A stretch of DNA of 22,158 bases from an uncultured Streptococcus sp. (GTDB taxonomy: Bacteria > Bacillota > Bacilli > Lactobacillales > Streptococcaceae): assembly GCA_900755085.1 (NCBI GenBank), contig CAAEFF010000119.1, positions 1 through 22,158 of the forward strand, given 5' to 3'. Under the pieces are notes generated by a model. That model was not told where the DNA came from and searched no databases. It saw only the letters and a list, made by a program, of their open reading frames with translations. Below, piece by piece: positions 1 through 8,190 of the stretch. Numbering within the stretch: the stretch's first letter is position 1; every line of letters starts with the position of its first letter. The translations under genes and the position numbers were made by a program.

Positions 1-69
1 AAGACAACTAATTGATAAAAGGAAGAATAGAAACGGATAGCCTTTGAGGCTATTATTAAAACGAAAAAC

Positions 70-147
70 AAAAATTATGTAAACAAATAAATAAAAAAGC
101 AGTCGTTTGGTCTGCTTATTCCTAAGAATAAATAAAAATTATGTAAA
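70..147. repeat. 14-bp direct repeat pair in the clpL leader
   Basis: The 14-mer AAAAATTATGTAAA occurs at 70-83 and again at 134-147, 64 bases apart. The second copy ends just ahead of the GAGG (151-154) that serves as the clpL ribosome binding site. The region is AT-rich, which lowers the significance, but an exact 14-base match over such a short span is noteworthy. It could be a regulator site or a tandem duplication remnant. Confidence 0.5.
97..117 (+). promoter_or_regulatory. hairpin in the clpL 5' leader
   Basis: AAGCAG (97-102) and CTGCTT (112-117) form a 6-bp stem with a 9-base loop, without a T-tract after it, so it is not a normal terminator. It sits 45 bases upstream of clpL between the two copies of the 14-mer. 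A second short stem, ATAGCC/GGCTAT (37-42 with 48-53), lies further upstream and may be the tail of a preceding gene's terminator. No convincing promoter and no CtsR operator (GGTCAAA tandem heptads) is visible in 1-162. Any regulatory role is inference. Confidence 0.3.
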
Positions 148-162
148 TTAGAGGTAACAACT

Positions 163-2292
163 ATGAATAACAACTTTAACAATATGGATGATCTTTTCAA
201 TCAACTGATGGGCAACATGGGTGGTTTCCGTTCGGAAAGCCGTCGCTACATGATCAATGGTCGTGAAGTGACACCGGAAGAATTCGCCATTTACCGTCAA
301 ACAGGTCAACTTCCAGCTGATAGTAACGAACAAGCTCAACACAGCCAAGCGAAAGGCATGAAACAAGATGGGATCCTTGCAAAACTTGGTCGTAACTTAA
401 CCCAAGAAGCCCGTGAAGGCAAATTGGATCCTGTCATCGGACGGAATGAAGAAATTCAAGAAGCTGCGGAAATTTTGTCTCGTCGTACCAAGAACAATCC
501 GGTCCTTGTTGGGGATGCCGGTGTAGGTAAAACTGCAGTAGTAGAAGGTTTGGCACAAGCTATTGTGAACGGGGATGTTCCGGCTGCTATCAAGAACAAA
601 GAAATCATCTCGATTGATATTTCTGGTCTAGAAGCTGGTACGCAATACCGTGGTAGCTTTGAAGAAAATATTCAAAATCTGATCCAAGAAGTCAAGGCGA
701 TGGGAAATGTCATTCTCTTCTTTGATGAAATCCATCAAATCCTTGGTGCAGGGAGCACAGGTGATGGTCAAGGATCTAAAGGTCTTGCGGATATCATCAA
801 ACCGGCTCTTTCACGTGGGGAATTGTCCGTAATCGGGGCAACAACTCAAGACGAATACCGCAACACCATCTTGAAGAATGCGGCTTTGGCTCGTCGTTTC
901 AACGAAGTCAAGGTCAATGCGCCGTCTGCAGAGGATACCTTTAAGATTCTCCAAGGTATCCGTGATCTTTACGAAAAACACCACAATGTCATCTTGCCGG
1001 ATGAAGTCTTGAAGGCAGCAGTTGACTATTCTGTTCAATACATTCCACAACGGAGCTTGCCTGATAAGGCCATTGACTTGGTCGATGTGACAGCAGCTCA
1101 CTTGGCAGCCCAACATCCAGTAACAGATGTGCACGCTGTAGAACATGAAATCGAAGCTGAAAAAACAAAACAAGAAGAAGCTGCGGCAAAAGAAGATTAC
1201 GAAGCCGCATTGAAGGCAAAAGTACGTATCGAAGAGTTGGAAAAGAAAATTGCCAACCATACAGAAGACCATAAGGTGACAGCAACGGTCAACGATGTGG
1301 CTGAATCAGTAGAACGGATGACCGGTATTCCAGTATCACAAATGGGGGCAACGGATATCGAACGTTTGAAAGATATGGGTCACCGTTTGCAAACTAAGGT
1401 TATCGGTCAAGATAAAGCCGTTGAAGCAGTGGCACGTGCTATCCGTCGGAACCGTGCAGGATTTGACGAAGGGAACCGTCCAATCGGTAGCTTCCTCTTT
1501 GTAGGTCCTACTGGTGTCGGTAAGACTGAATTGGCTAAACAATTGGCGCTTGATATGTTCGGTACCAAAGATGCCATCATCCGTTTGGATATGTCAGAAT
1601 ACAGCGACCGCACAGCCGTTTCTAAATTGATTGGTACAACAGCTGGTTATGTTGGTTACGATGACAACAGCAATACCTTGACAGAACGTGTTCGCCGTAA
1701 CCCTTACTCAATCGTCCTTCTCGACGAAATTGAAAAGGCAGATCCTCAAGTGATCACCCTTCTCCTTCAAGTCTTGGATGATGGTCGTTTGACAGATGGT
1801 CAAGGGAACACGGTCAACTTCAAGAACACTGTGATTATCGCCACTTCAAACGCTGGATTTGGTTACGAAGCCAACTTGACAGAAGATGCGGACAAACCAG
1901 AACTCATGGATCGATTGAAACCTTACTTCCGTCCAGAATTCCTCAACCGCTTCGATGCTGTCATCGAATTCTCACACTTGAGCAAGGAAGATCTTTCTAA
2001 GATTGTTGACTTGATGTTAGCAGAAGTGAACAAAACGCTTGCTAAGAAAGACATTGATTTGACAGTTACCGATGCGGCTAAAGAATATATGACTGAAGAA
2101 GGATATGATGAAGTCATGGGTGTTCGTCCACTCCGTCGGGTAGTTGAACAACAAATCCGTGACAAAGTCACAGACTTCCACTTGGATAACTTGGATGCCA
2201 AACATCTCGAAGCAGACATGGAAGATGGTGTCCTTGTGATCAGAGAAAAAGACACAAAGAAGGAAGAAAACGCTGATAAACAAGCAGATTAA
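163..2292 (+). CDS. clpL: ClpL, Clp/Hsp100-family ATP-dependent chaperone
   Basis: This is a 709-residue AAA+ disaggregase of the ClpL subfamily, a cytosolic stress chaperone of lactic acid bacteria and streptococci that refolds or disaggregates proteins. The N-terminus is short and Asn/Gly/Met-rich followed by a MINGREVTPEEF-type segment, which is typical of ClpL and replaces the double Clp N-domain of ClpC/ClpB. AAA domain 1 has Walker A GDAGVGKT at residues 117-124 and the FFDEIHQ Walker B. A short coiled, charged middle segment (about 335-370) follows. AAA domain 2 has Walker A GPTGVGKT at 448-455 and LLDEIEKA. The length is normal for the family. GAGG at 151-154 gives a good ribosome binding site. 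It appears monocistronic, ending at the hairpin at 2317. Regulation by CtsR is common for clpL but no operator is visible in the bases available upstream. Confidence 0.96.
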   Translation: MNNNFNNMDDLFNQLMGNMGGFRSESRRYMINGREVTPEEFAIYRQTGQLPADSNEQAQHSQAKGMKQDGILAKLGRNLTQEAREGKLDPVIGRNEEIQEAAEILSRRTKNNPVLVGDAGVGKTAVVEGLAQAIVNGDVPAAIKNKEIISIDISGLEAGTQYRGSFEENIQNLIQEVKAMGNVILFFDEIHQILGAGSTGDGQGSKGLADIIKPALSRGELSVIGATTQDEYRNTILKNAALARRFNEVKVNAPSAEDTFKILQGIRDLYEKHHNVILPDEVLKAAVDYSVQYIPQRSLPDKAIDLVDVTAAHLAAQHPVTDVHAVEHEIEAEKTKQEEAAAKEDYEAALKAKVRIEELEKKIANHTEDHKVTATVNDVAESVERMTGIPVSQMGATDIERLKDMGHRLQTKVIGQDKAVEAVARAIRRNRAGFDEGNRPIGSFLFVGPTGVGKTELAKQLALDMFGTKDAIIRLDMSEYSDRTAVSKLIGTTAGYVGYDDNSNTLTERVRRNPYSIVLLDEIEKADPQVITLLLQVLDDGRLTDGQGNTVNFKNTVIIATSNAGFGYEANLTEDADKPELMDRLKPYFRPEFLNRFDAVIEFSHLSKEDLSKIVDLMLAEVNKTLAKKDIDLTVTDAAKEYMTEEGYDEVMGVRPLRRVVEQQIRDKVTDFHLDNLDAKHLEADMEDGVLVIREKDTKKEENADKQAD

Positions 2293-2316
2293 GGCGAATT
2301 AGTTTGTGAAAAATAG

Positions 2317-2350
2317 AGACTGCTATCATATAGCAGTCTTTATTTTTTCT
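2317..2350 (+). terminator. clpL terminator
   Basis: A perfect 10-bp stem, AGACTGCTAT (2317-2326) with ATAGCAGTCT (2330-2339), closes a 3-base loop and is followed by a T-rich run through about 2349. This is a classical intrinsic terminator 25 bases after the clpL stop. Confidence 0.9.
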
Positions 2351-2453
2351 TCCCACCTGGGGGAAATTATTCGCCGTATAAGGCCAAAATCCTCCTATTT
2401 GGGGCAAAAAAACATCAATAATTAGTGAAATTAATCCAATTTGAGCAAAATTA

Positions 2454-2482
2454 TTAATAAATAAAGAAAATAAGTATATAAT
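2454..2482 (+). promoter_or_regulatory. promoter of the small HTH-like gene
   Basis: A consensus -10 TATAAT (2477-2482) is preceded at 17 bases by TTAATA (2454-2459), matching the -35 consensus at 4 of 6 positions. Transcription would start about 30 bases before the ATG at 2518. The surrounding AT-rich bases contain loose inverted AATAATT/AATTATT elements but no clear operator. Confidence 0.65.
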
Positions 2483-2517
2483 CTATACAAGAATAAAATT
2501 TGAGGAATGGAAGTAAG

Positions 2518-2763
2518 ATGAGCAATACAATTGATATCTACTCAACTCCCGAATACAGAAAAGTGGAAGCCGTTGTTCAACTGATGGTTGACGGTCGCTT
2601 GACGAGCTATCGTGTCGCAACTGAAACAAACATCAGCAAAATGAGCCTAGCGACTTTGACTAAGGGAACGAGTAAAATCAAAAATATTACCTATCAAACA
2701 GCTTTGGCCTTGATTGATTGGTATGAAGAAAATCATGAAAAGTATGGCATTACAATTGACTAA
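2518..2763 (+). CDS. small putative DNA-binding (helix-turn-helix-like) protein
   Basis: This encodes an 81-residue protein that I cannot name. It is predicted to be largely helical. The central stretch from RLTSYRVATETNIS to SLATLTKG resembles a helix-turn-helix pair of the Xre/phage-repressor sort: helix, turn with N-I-S, then a Ser/Thr-rich recognition helix. The C-terminus is acidic. There are no transmembrane segments and no signal peptide. An in-frame TTG at 2500 would add six residues, but ATG at 2518 is preferred because GGAAG (2509-2513) lies just upstream. The gene has its own promoter and a weak terminator, so it is a monocistronic unit between clpL and yajC. A role as a transcription regulator is inference from the fold-like pattern only. 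Confidence 0.7.
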   Translation: MSNTIDIYSTPEYRKVEAVVQLMVDGRLTSYRVATETNISKMSLATLTKGTSKIKNITYQTALALIDWYEENHEKYGITID

Positions 2764-2770
2764 TTAGTCG

Positions 2771-2796
2771 CCCACTTTTCGTGGTTTTTTTCTTTT
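2771..2796 (+). terminator. weak intrinsic terminator
   Basis: CCAC (2772-2775) pairs with GTGG (2781-2784) across a short loop and is followed by a T-rich run from 2785 to 2795. The stem is only four base pairs, but the T-tract is strong and lies immediately after the stop codon at 2763. Confidence 0.5.
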
Positions 2797-2859
2797 TCAT
2801 CAAAACTTGCTTCCTCTCTGAGACTAGAGTCTGATTTTGTTTGAATAGGATGGGAAAGC

Positions 2860-2888
2860 TTGAAAAGACAAGCAAAATTTGATATAGT
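2860..2888 (+). promoter_or_regulatory. yajC promoter
   Basis: TTGAAA (2860-2865) and TATAGT (2883-2888) are separated by exactly 17 bases, each matching the vegetative sigma consensus at 5 of 6 positions. The start codon of yajC is 33 bases downstream, after AAGGAG at 2909-2914. Confidence 0.8.
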
Positions 2889-2920
2889 ATACCATATATT
2901 GAAAATTTAAGGAGAAAGAT

Positions 2921-3247
2921 ATGCCAAACGCAAGTTTTCTGATTGTTCTCATTGCCATGTTTGCTTTGATGTTTTTCATGAGTCGCAGCCAAAAGAAACA
3001 ATATCAAAAACGGATGGAAAGTTTGAATAAACTTCAAAAAGGCAATGAAGTCATTACCATTGGTGGTTTGTATGGAACGATCGATGAAGTCGACACAGAC
3101 CGCAAGACAGTTGTCTTGGATGTTGATGGTGTCTACCTGACCTTTGAATTGGGAGCGATCAAAACAGTTCTTCCTGTATCAGAAGGAATCTCAGCCACTG
3201 CTACAGAAGGTGCTAGCTCAGATGCTGATTCAGCCATCGAAGAATAA
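2921..3247 (+). CDS. yajC: YajC, Sec translocon accessory membrane protein
   Basis: This is a 108-residue single-span membrane protein of the YajC family, which associates with SecDF and the SecYEG preprotein channel in the cytoplasmic membrane. A hydrophobic segment at residues 5-21 is followed by a basic RSQKKQYQKR stretch. Next comes the family core with KGNEVITIGGLYGTI (about 43-57), then a small beta-rich cytosolic domain and an acidic, Ser/Ala-rich tail. The size is typical. AAGGAG six bases before the ATG fixes the start. It has its own promoter (2860-2888) and terminator (3257-3280), so it is transcribed separately from the uppS operon that follows. Confidence 0.93.
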   Translation: MPNASFLIVLIAMFALMFFMSRSQKKQYQKRMESLNKLQKGNEVITIGGLYGTIDEVDTDRKTVVLDVDGVYLTFELGAIKTVLPVSEGISATATEGASSDADSAIEE

Positions 3248-3256
3248 TCATCAAAG

Positions 3257-3280
3257 AAGAGGCAGGAGCCTCTTTTTTGG
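3257..3280 (+). terminator. yajC terminator
   Basis: AAGAGGC (3257-3263) pairs perfectly with GCCTCTT (3268-3274) around a four-base AGGA loop, and T residues continue to 3278. It lies 9 bases after the yajC stop. Confidence 0.9.
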
Positions 3281-3358
3281 TGGGCAAATGGGACTGTGAG
3301 ATGAAGGACAGCCCTACTCGTCCAAAACAGAGGCCAGAGTCCCTATTTTATGGGGATT

Positions 3359-3369
3359 TATGGTATAAT
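3359..3369 (+). promoter_or_regulatory. extended -10 promoter of the uppS-cdsA-rseP-proS operon
   Basis: TATGGTATAAT (3359-3369) combines a perfect TATAAT hexamer with a TATG-n extended -10 element. No good -35 is found at the expected place (3341-3346), which is acceptable for extended -10 promoters. It lies 32 bases before the uppS ATG and after the yajC terminator. No later promoter is obvious before proS, so it probably drives all four genes. Confidence 0.75.
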
Positions 3370-3401
3370 GAAGCGATCAATATTGAAATAGGTAGAAAAA
3401 C

Positions 3402-4151
3402 ATGTTTCCTTTTAAGAAAAAAGAAAAAATCGAGATACCTTTAGAGGTCCCGAAACACATTGGCATCATCATGGATGGCAATGGCCGCTGGGCCAAGAAG
3501 CGGATGCAACCGCGTGTTTTTGGCCATAAGGCAGGGATGGAAGCCCTCCAAGAAGTGACCATTGCGGCGAAAAATGTGGGGGTTCAGATCTTGACGGTCT
3601 ATGCATTTTCTACGGAAAACTGGACGCGTCCGGAAGAGGAAGTCAAGTTCATCATGCACTTACCGGTGGAATTTTACGATCGCTTCGTTCCTGAATTGCA
3701 TCGCAACAATGTCAAGATTCAAATGATCGGCGATACCAAGAAATTGCCAAAAGAAACCCTAGAAGCTTTGGAAAGAGCTGAAGAAAAGACCAAGGACAAC
3801 ACAGGATTGATTCTGAATTTCGCACTCAATTATGGTGGACGTGCAGAGATCACTCAGGCTGTGAAGCAAATCGCTCAAGAAGTGCGAGATGGCAACCTGA
3901 GCCTAGAAGAGATCACGGAAGATCGTATTGCAGATTGCCTCTATACGCAAAGTTTGCCTCGCGATTTGAGAGATCCAGATTTGATTATCCGGACCAGCGG
4001 AGAGGTCCGTTTGAGTAATTTCCTTCCTTGGCAGGCTGCATACAGCGAGTTGTATTTCACAGATGTGATGTGGCCAGACTTTGGAGAGGAAGCACTACGA
4101 AGTGCCATAGTAGAATATAGCCATCGCCATCGGAGATTTGGTGGTATTTAG
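3402..4151 (+). CDS. uppS: UppS, undecaprenyl (isoprenyl) diphosphate synthase
   Basis: This 249-residue cytosolic cis-prenyltransferase makes undecaprenyl diphosphate, the lipid carrier for peptidoglycan, teichoic acid and capsule precursors, by adding isopentenyl diphosphates to farnesyl diphosphate. The HIGIIMDGNGRWAKKR signature spans residues 19-34, with D25 the expected catalytic aspartate. The later signature RTSGEVRLSNF with a following PWQ begins at R197. The length is standard for the family. The ribosome binding site is weak (AGGTAG, nine bases before ATG). It is the first gene of the operon, and cdsA begins seven bases after its stop codon. Confidence 0.96.
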   Translation: MFPFKKKEKIEIPLEVPKHIGIIMDGNGRWAKKRMQPRVFGHKAGMEALQEVTIAAKNVGVQILTVYAFSTENWTRPEEEVKFIMHLPVEFYDRFVPELHRNNVKIQMIGDTKKLPKETLEALERAEEKTKDNTGLILNFALNYGGRAEITQAVKQIAQEVRDGNLSLEEITEDRIADCLYTQSLPRDLRDPDLIIRTSGEVRLSNFLPWQAAYSELYFTDVMWPDFGEEALRSAIVEYSHRHRRFGGI

Positions 4152-4157
4152 GAGAAG

Positions 4158-4964
4158 ATGATGACGAAAGATTTACAAAAACGTGTGATTTTTGGAGGAA
4201 TTGCCCTGCTCTTTTTCATTCCAACAGTAATGGTTGGAGGGGTGTTTTTTCAGATTGTAATTGGCTTGATCGCCATGCTAGGGGTTCATGAATTGCTGAA
4301 GATGAAGGGGCTTGAGACCACGACCTTCGAAGGAGCGCTAGCCATGTTGGCGGCCTTTGTCTTGACCTTACCGATTGAGGACTACCTCCCTTACCTTCCA
4401 GCAGATGGCAATATGATTGCCTATGGTCTGGTTGTCTTGCTCCTCATGGGAACAACGGTTCTTGCTCAGAATTACAATTATGAAGATGTAGTTTACCCCA
4501 TTGCGTCCAGCTTTTATGTTGGACTTGGTTTCCATTCTTTAGTGGATGCCCGAATCGTTGGTATTGATAAGGTCTTATTGGCACTCTTTATTGTCTGGGC
4601 TACAGATTCCGGTGCTTATCTGGTAGGAAGTCGGTTTGGGAAACGCAAGCTTATGCCTGCAGTTTCGCCTAATAAAACGATTGAAGGTAGTCTTGGGGGA
4701 ATCTTATCTGCAGTTGCGGTAACCGTGATCTATATGATCGTGGATCGCTCTGTGGCGGGTGGACATGGTTTTCTTGCTATGATCTTCTTTACCATTCTCT
4801 TTAGTATTGCAGGTCAGTTTGGAGATCTGGTAGAGAGTGCGATTAAACGCCACTTCGGTGTGAAAGATTCTGGGAAATTTATTCCAGGTCACGGCGGTGT
4901 CCTAGACCGCTTTGATAGTTTGATTTTTGTCTTTCCCTTGATGCATTTCTTGGGCTTGTTCTAA
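4158..4964 (+). CDS. cdsA: CdsA, phosphatidate cytidylyltransferase
   Basis: This 268-residue integral membrane enzyme converts phosphatidic acid and CTP to CDP-diacylglycerol, the precursor of anionic phospholipids. It has about seven or eight hydrophobic spans. The C-terminal CDS signature (about residues 227-253) is intact: S-x-I-K-R, then VKDSGKFIPGHGG and LDRFD. The gene starts with tandem ATG codons (4158 and 4161). The second is spaced better (six bases) from the AGGAG at 4150-4154 that overlaps the uppS stop, so the true start may be 4161. The overlap of stop and ribosome binding site indicates tight coupling to uppS. Confidence 0.95.
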   Translation: MMTKDLQKRVIFGGIALLFFIPTVMVGGVFFQIVIGLIAMLGVHELLKMKGLETTTFEGALAMLAAFVLTLPIEDYLPYLPADGNMIAYGLVVLLLMGTTVLAQNYNYEDVVYPIASSFYVGLGFHSLVDARIVGIDKVLLALFIVWATDSGAYLVGSRFGKRKLMPAVSPNKTIEGSLGGILSAVAVTVIYMIVDRSVAGGHGFLAMIFFTILFSIAGQFGDLVESAIKRHFGVKDSGKFIPGHGGVLDRFDSLIFVFPLMHFLGLF

Positions 4965-5000
4965 GACAGAAGAGATAGAAAGGAAACCACGTATAGAACG

Positions 5001-6260
5001 ATGCAGTTTATTGCCTTTATTGTTATTTTTGGAGTGATCGTTCTCGTTCACGAGTTTGGTCATTTCTATTTTGCGAAAAAATCGGGCATCCTGGTACGAG
5101 AATTCTCGATCGGGATGGGACCCAAGATCTTTGCCCATATTGGTCAGGACGGGACAGCCTATACCATTCGGATCCTACCTTTAGGTGGCTACGTTCGTAT
5201 GGCTGGCTGGGGGGAGGACACCACGGAGATTAAGACCGGTACTCCTGTCAGCTTGACGCTAAATGAAGCTGGTAAGGTCGTCCGGATCAATCTTTCTGGA
5301 AAGAATCTGGATCAGACAGCTCTCCCTATGAATGTCACTCAGTTTGACTTTGAAGATAAATTAGAAATCACAGGTTTGGTTCTCGATGAGACCAAGACCT
5401 ATAGTGTTGATCATGATGCGACCATCGTTGAGGAAGATGGGACGGAAGTTCGGATTGCACCGAGAGATGTTCAGTATCAGAATGCCAGCATTTGGGGACG
5501 ATTGATCACCAACTTTGCGGGTCCTATGAACAACTTTATCCTCAGTATTGTCGTCTACTCACTTCTAGCTTTTATGCGCGGTGGTGCGATTGACTACTAC
5601 AGCAACAATGTTCAGGTGGCACCCGATGGGGCGCTGGCTAAGGTCGGTGTCAAAAGCAATGTTCAGATCCTTCAAGTCAATAACGATACCGTGAGCAATT
5701 GGGATGAATTGACAGATGCTGTTGAGAAAGCGACCAAGGACAGCAAGACTGCTCCGGAGTTAACCCTGAAAGTCAAAACAGACGGCCAAGAAAAAGAAGT
5801 CAAAGTGAAGCCAACTAAGTCAGGGAATCGTTACTATCTGGGTGTGACAAATGGGATCAAGACAGGCTTTATGGATAAGCTCTTGTCTGGTTTTACAGAT
5901 ACCTGGAATACAGCGACACGGATTTTGGGAGCTTTGAAAGATATCATTTTCCACTTTAGTCTCAATAAACTGGGTGGCCCAGTCGCTATCTACAATGCCA
6001 GCTCACAAGCTGCTCAGTTAGGGATTCCGGCAGTCTTATCCCTCATGGCTATGCTCTCGATTAATATTGGGATTTTCAATCTAATCCCGATTCCAGCCTT
6101 GGATGGTGGAAAAATCTTGATTAACCTGATCGAAGTCGTCCGGAGAAAGCCACTGAAACAAGAAGTAGAAACCTATATGACGCTTGCAGGTGTAGCTGTA
6201 ATGGTTATTTTGATGATTGCTGTCACCTGGAATGATATTATGAAATTATTTTTGAAATAG
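5001..6260 (+). CDS. rseP: RseP/Eep, site-2 intramembrane zinc metalloprotease
   Basis: This 419-residue membrane protease belongs to the RseP/Eep family, which cleaves transmembrane or signal-peptide remnants. In streptococci and enterococci Eep matures peptide pheromones and processes anti-sigma factors and lipoprotein leaders. The zinc-binding HEFGH is at residues 17-21 in the first membrane span. A PDZ-like domain (about 195-285) follows a GPMNNF-containing span. The second zinc/active-site motif, NLIPIPALDGGK, begins at N360, with D368 the third ligand. The last span is at the C-terminus. The Shine-Dalgarno-like AGGA is about 16 bases from the ATG, unusually far, and no in-frame alternative start lies between. 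The gene sits 36 bases after cdsA in the same operon. Confidence 0.94.
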   Translation: MQFIAFIVIFGVIVLVHEFGHFYFAKKSGILVREFSIGMGPKIFAHIGQDGTAYTIRILPLGGYVRMAGWGEDTTEIKTGTPVSLTLNEAGKVVRINLSGKNLDQTALPMNVTQFDFEDKLEITGLVLDETKTYSVDHDATIVEEDGTEVRIAPRDVQYQNASIWGRLITNFAGPMNNFILSIVVYSLLAFMRGGAIDYYSNNVQVAPDGALAKVGVKSNVQILQVNNDTVSNWDELTDAVEKATKDSKTAPELTLKVKTDGQEKEVKVKPTKSGNRYYLGVTNGIKTGFMDKLLSGFTDTWNTATRILGALKDIIFHFSLNKLGGPVAIYNASSQAAQLGIPAVLSLMAMLSINIGIFNLIPIPALDGGKILINLIEVVRRKPLKQEVETYMTLAGVAVMVILMIAVTWNDIMKLFLK

Positions 6261-6275
6261 AAAAGGATATTGTCC

Positions 6276-8126
6276 ATGAAACAAAGTAAAATGTTGATTC
6301 CAACGCTTCGCGAAATGCCAAGCGATGCCCAAGTCATTAGCCATGCTTTGATGTTGCGTGCAGGGTATGTTCGCCAAGTCTCAGCTGGTGTCTATTCTTA
6401 TCTGCCCTTAGCAAATCGAGTGATTGAAAAGGCAAAAGGCATCATGCGCCAAGAATTCGATAAAATTGGAGCAGTAGAAATGTTGGCTCCAGCTCTCTTG
6501 AGTGCAGATCTCTGGCGTGAATCTGGTCGTTACGAAACTTACGGGGAAGACCTCTATAAGTTGAAAAACCGTGAAGGCTCTGACTTTATCTTGGGTCCAA
6601 CTCATGAAGAAACCTTTACTGCTATTGTGCGCGACTCAGTAAAATCATACAAACAATTGCCATTGAATCTTTACCAAATTCAACCAAAATACCGTGATGA
6701 AAAACGCCCACGGAACGGTCTTCTTCGGACCCGTGAGTTCATCATGAAAGATGGTTACAGTTTCCATGCCAACTATGATAGCTTGGACGTTACTTATGAT
6801 GAGTACAAGGCAGCTTATGAGCGGATCTTCACCCGGAGTGGCATCGACTACAAGGCCATCATTGGCGATGGTGGTGCGATGGGCGGAAAAGATAGCCAAG
6901 AGTTTATGGCTGTTACACCTGCTCGTACAGACTTGGATCGTTGGGTTGTTTTAGACAAATCGGTGGCTTCATTTGATGAGATTCCAGCAGAAGTTCAAGA
7001 AGAAATCAAAGCAGAATTGCTCAAATGGATGGTCTCTGGTGAAGATACCATTGCCTATTCAAGTGAATCAACCTATGCTGCGAACTTGGAAATGGCTACT
7101 AACGAATACAAGCCAAGTAACCGTGTCGTAGCAGAAGAAGAAGTGAAACGCGTGGAAACACCAGGTGTCAAATCTATTGATGAAGTGGCAGCCTTCTTGA
7201 ATGTTCCAGAAGAAGCAACTATCAAGACTTTGGTTTACATTGCTGATGAAGAGCCTGTTGTTGCCCTTCTCGTTGGCAATGACCAGCTTAATGAAGTGAA
7301 GTTGAAAAACCACCTCGGAGCAGACTTCTTTGAACCTGCAACCGAAGTGGAAGTGAGAGAATTGTTAGGAGCTGATTTTGGATCTCTCGGTCCAGTTGAT
7401 CTTCCTGAAAATGTTAAGATCATCGCAGATCGCAAGGTCCAAGACAGTCGCAATGCTGTCGTAGGAGCAAATGAAAATGGCTACCACTTGACAGGAGTCA
7501 ATCCAGGACGTGACTTTACTGCAGAATATGTCGATATCCGTGAAGTACGTGAAGGCGAAATCTCACCAGATGGGAAAGGAGTCTTGAACTTCGCACGTGG
7601 GATCGAAATCGGTCACATTTTTAAACTTGGCACACGTTACTCAGCTAGCATGGGAGCAGATGTCTTGGACGAAAACGGCCGTGCAGTTCCAATCATCATG
7701 GGCTGCTACGGTATCGGTGTCAGTCGTCTTCTTTCAGCTGTTATGGAGCAACATGCACGCCTCTTTGTCAATAAGACTCCAAAAGGGGAGTACCGTTACG
7801 CTTGGGGGATTAACTTCCCTAAAGAATTGGCGCCATTTGATGTGCATTTGATTCCGGTCAATGTCAAGGATGAAGCAAGTCTTGCTTTGACTGATCGGAT
7901 CGAAGAAGCCTTAGTTAATAAAGGCTACGAAGTCTTAGTGGATGACCGAAATGAACGCGCTGGTGTTAAATTCAGCGATAGCGATTTGATTGGTCTTCCA
8001 ATCCGCGTAACAGTTGGTAAAAAAGCAGCTGAAGGTATCGTTGAAGTGAAAATCAAAGCGACAGGAGATACCATCGAAGTTCATGCGGACAATCTCCTTG
8101 AAACTCTTTCAATCTTGAACAAATAA
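6276..8126 (+). CDS. proS: ProS, prolyl-tRNA synthetase (bacterial type with editing domain)
   Basis: This cytosolic class II aminoacyl-tRNA synthetase charges tRNA-Pro. The open frame extends up to a TTG at 6270. ATG at 6276 is chosen because AAGGA (6263-6267) is then eight bases away, giving 616 residues, the usual size of the bacterial form. Motif 2 is seen at YRDEKRPRNGLLRTREF (about residue 139 on). The inserted YbaK-like editing domain occupies roughly residues 230-390 and would clear mischarged alanine. Motif 3, GCYGIGVSRLLSAVMEQH, is near residue 476, and the anticodon-binding domain is at the C-terminus. It is the last gene of the operon, 15 bases after rseP, and ends at a large hairpin. 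Confidence 0.97.
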   Translation: MKQSKMLIPTLREMPSDAQVISHALMLRAGYVRQVSAGVYSYLPLANRVIEKAKGIMRQEFDKIGAVEMLAPALLSADLWRESGRYETYGEDLYKLKNREGSDFILGPTHEETFTAIVRDSVKSYKQLPLNLYQIQPKYRDEKRPRNGLLRTREFIMKDGYSFHANYDSLDVTYDEYKAAYERIFTRSGIDYKAIIGDGGAMGGKDSQEFMAVTPARTDLDRWVVLDKSVASFDEIPAEVQEEIKAELLKWMVSGEDTIAYSSESTYAANLEMATNEYKPSNRVVAEEEVKRVETPGVKSIDEVAAFLNVPEEATIKTLVYIADEEPVVALLVGNDQLNEVKLKNHLGADFFEPATEVEVRELLGADFGSLGPVDLPENVKIIADRKVQDSRNAVVGANENGYHLTGVNPGRDFTAEYVDIREVREGEISPDGKGVLNFARGIEIGHIFKLGTRYSASMGADVLDENGRAVPIIMGCYGIGVSRLLSAVMEQHARLFVNKTPKGEYRYAWGINFPKELAPFDVHLIPVNVKDEASLALTDRIEEALVNKGYEVLVDDRNERAGVKFSDSDLIGLPIRVTVGKKAAEGIVEVKIKATGDTIEVHADNLLETLSILNK

Positions 8127-8131
8127 GAAAA

Positions 8132-8190
8132 AGCTTTCTGAGCTCTCACCAGGGTGGTGATGAAACTCAGGAAGCTCTTTTTATTTTTCT
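8132..8190. terminator. nested bidirectional terminator between proS and the convergent lipoprotein gene
   Basis: The outer stem pairs AGCTTTCTGAG (8132-8142) with CTCAGGAAGCT (8166-8176), 11 pairs with one G-U. An inner stem pairs TCACCA (8146-8151) with TGGTGA (8155-8160) around GGG. T-rich sequence follows on the plus strand (8178-8190), and the A-run before 8132 gives a T-run on the minus strand. It therefore serves both genes. The stop codon of the minus-strand gene (8181-8183) lies inside the plus-strand T-tract. Confidence 0.88.

Noticed and set aside
1..162. CtsR operator or clear vegetative promoter for clpL
   Set aside because: I looked for GGTCAAA heptads on both strands and for paired -35/-10 hexamers. 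No convincing match is present, so neither is annotated.
811..1272. Minus-strand open frame of 153 codons inside clpL
   Set aside because: It is antisense to conserved ClpL domain 1 and linker, has a Cys/Phe-rich implausible composition and no initiation signals.
6270..6275. TTG start for proS
   Set aside because: It is only two bases from the AAGGA motif; ATG at 6276 has good spacing and gives the typical N-terminus MKQSKMLIP.
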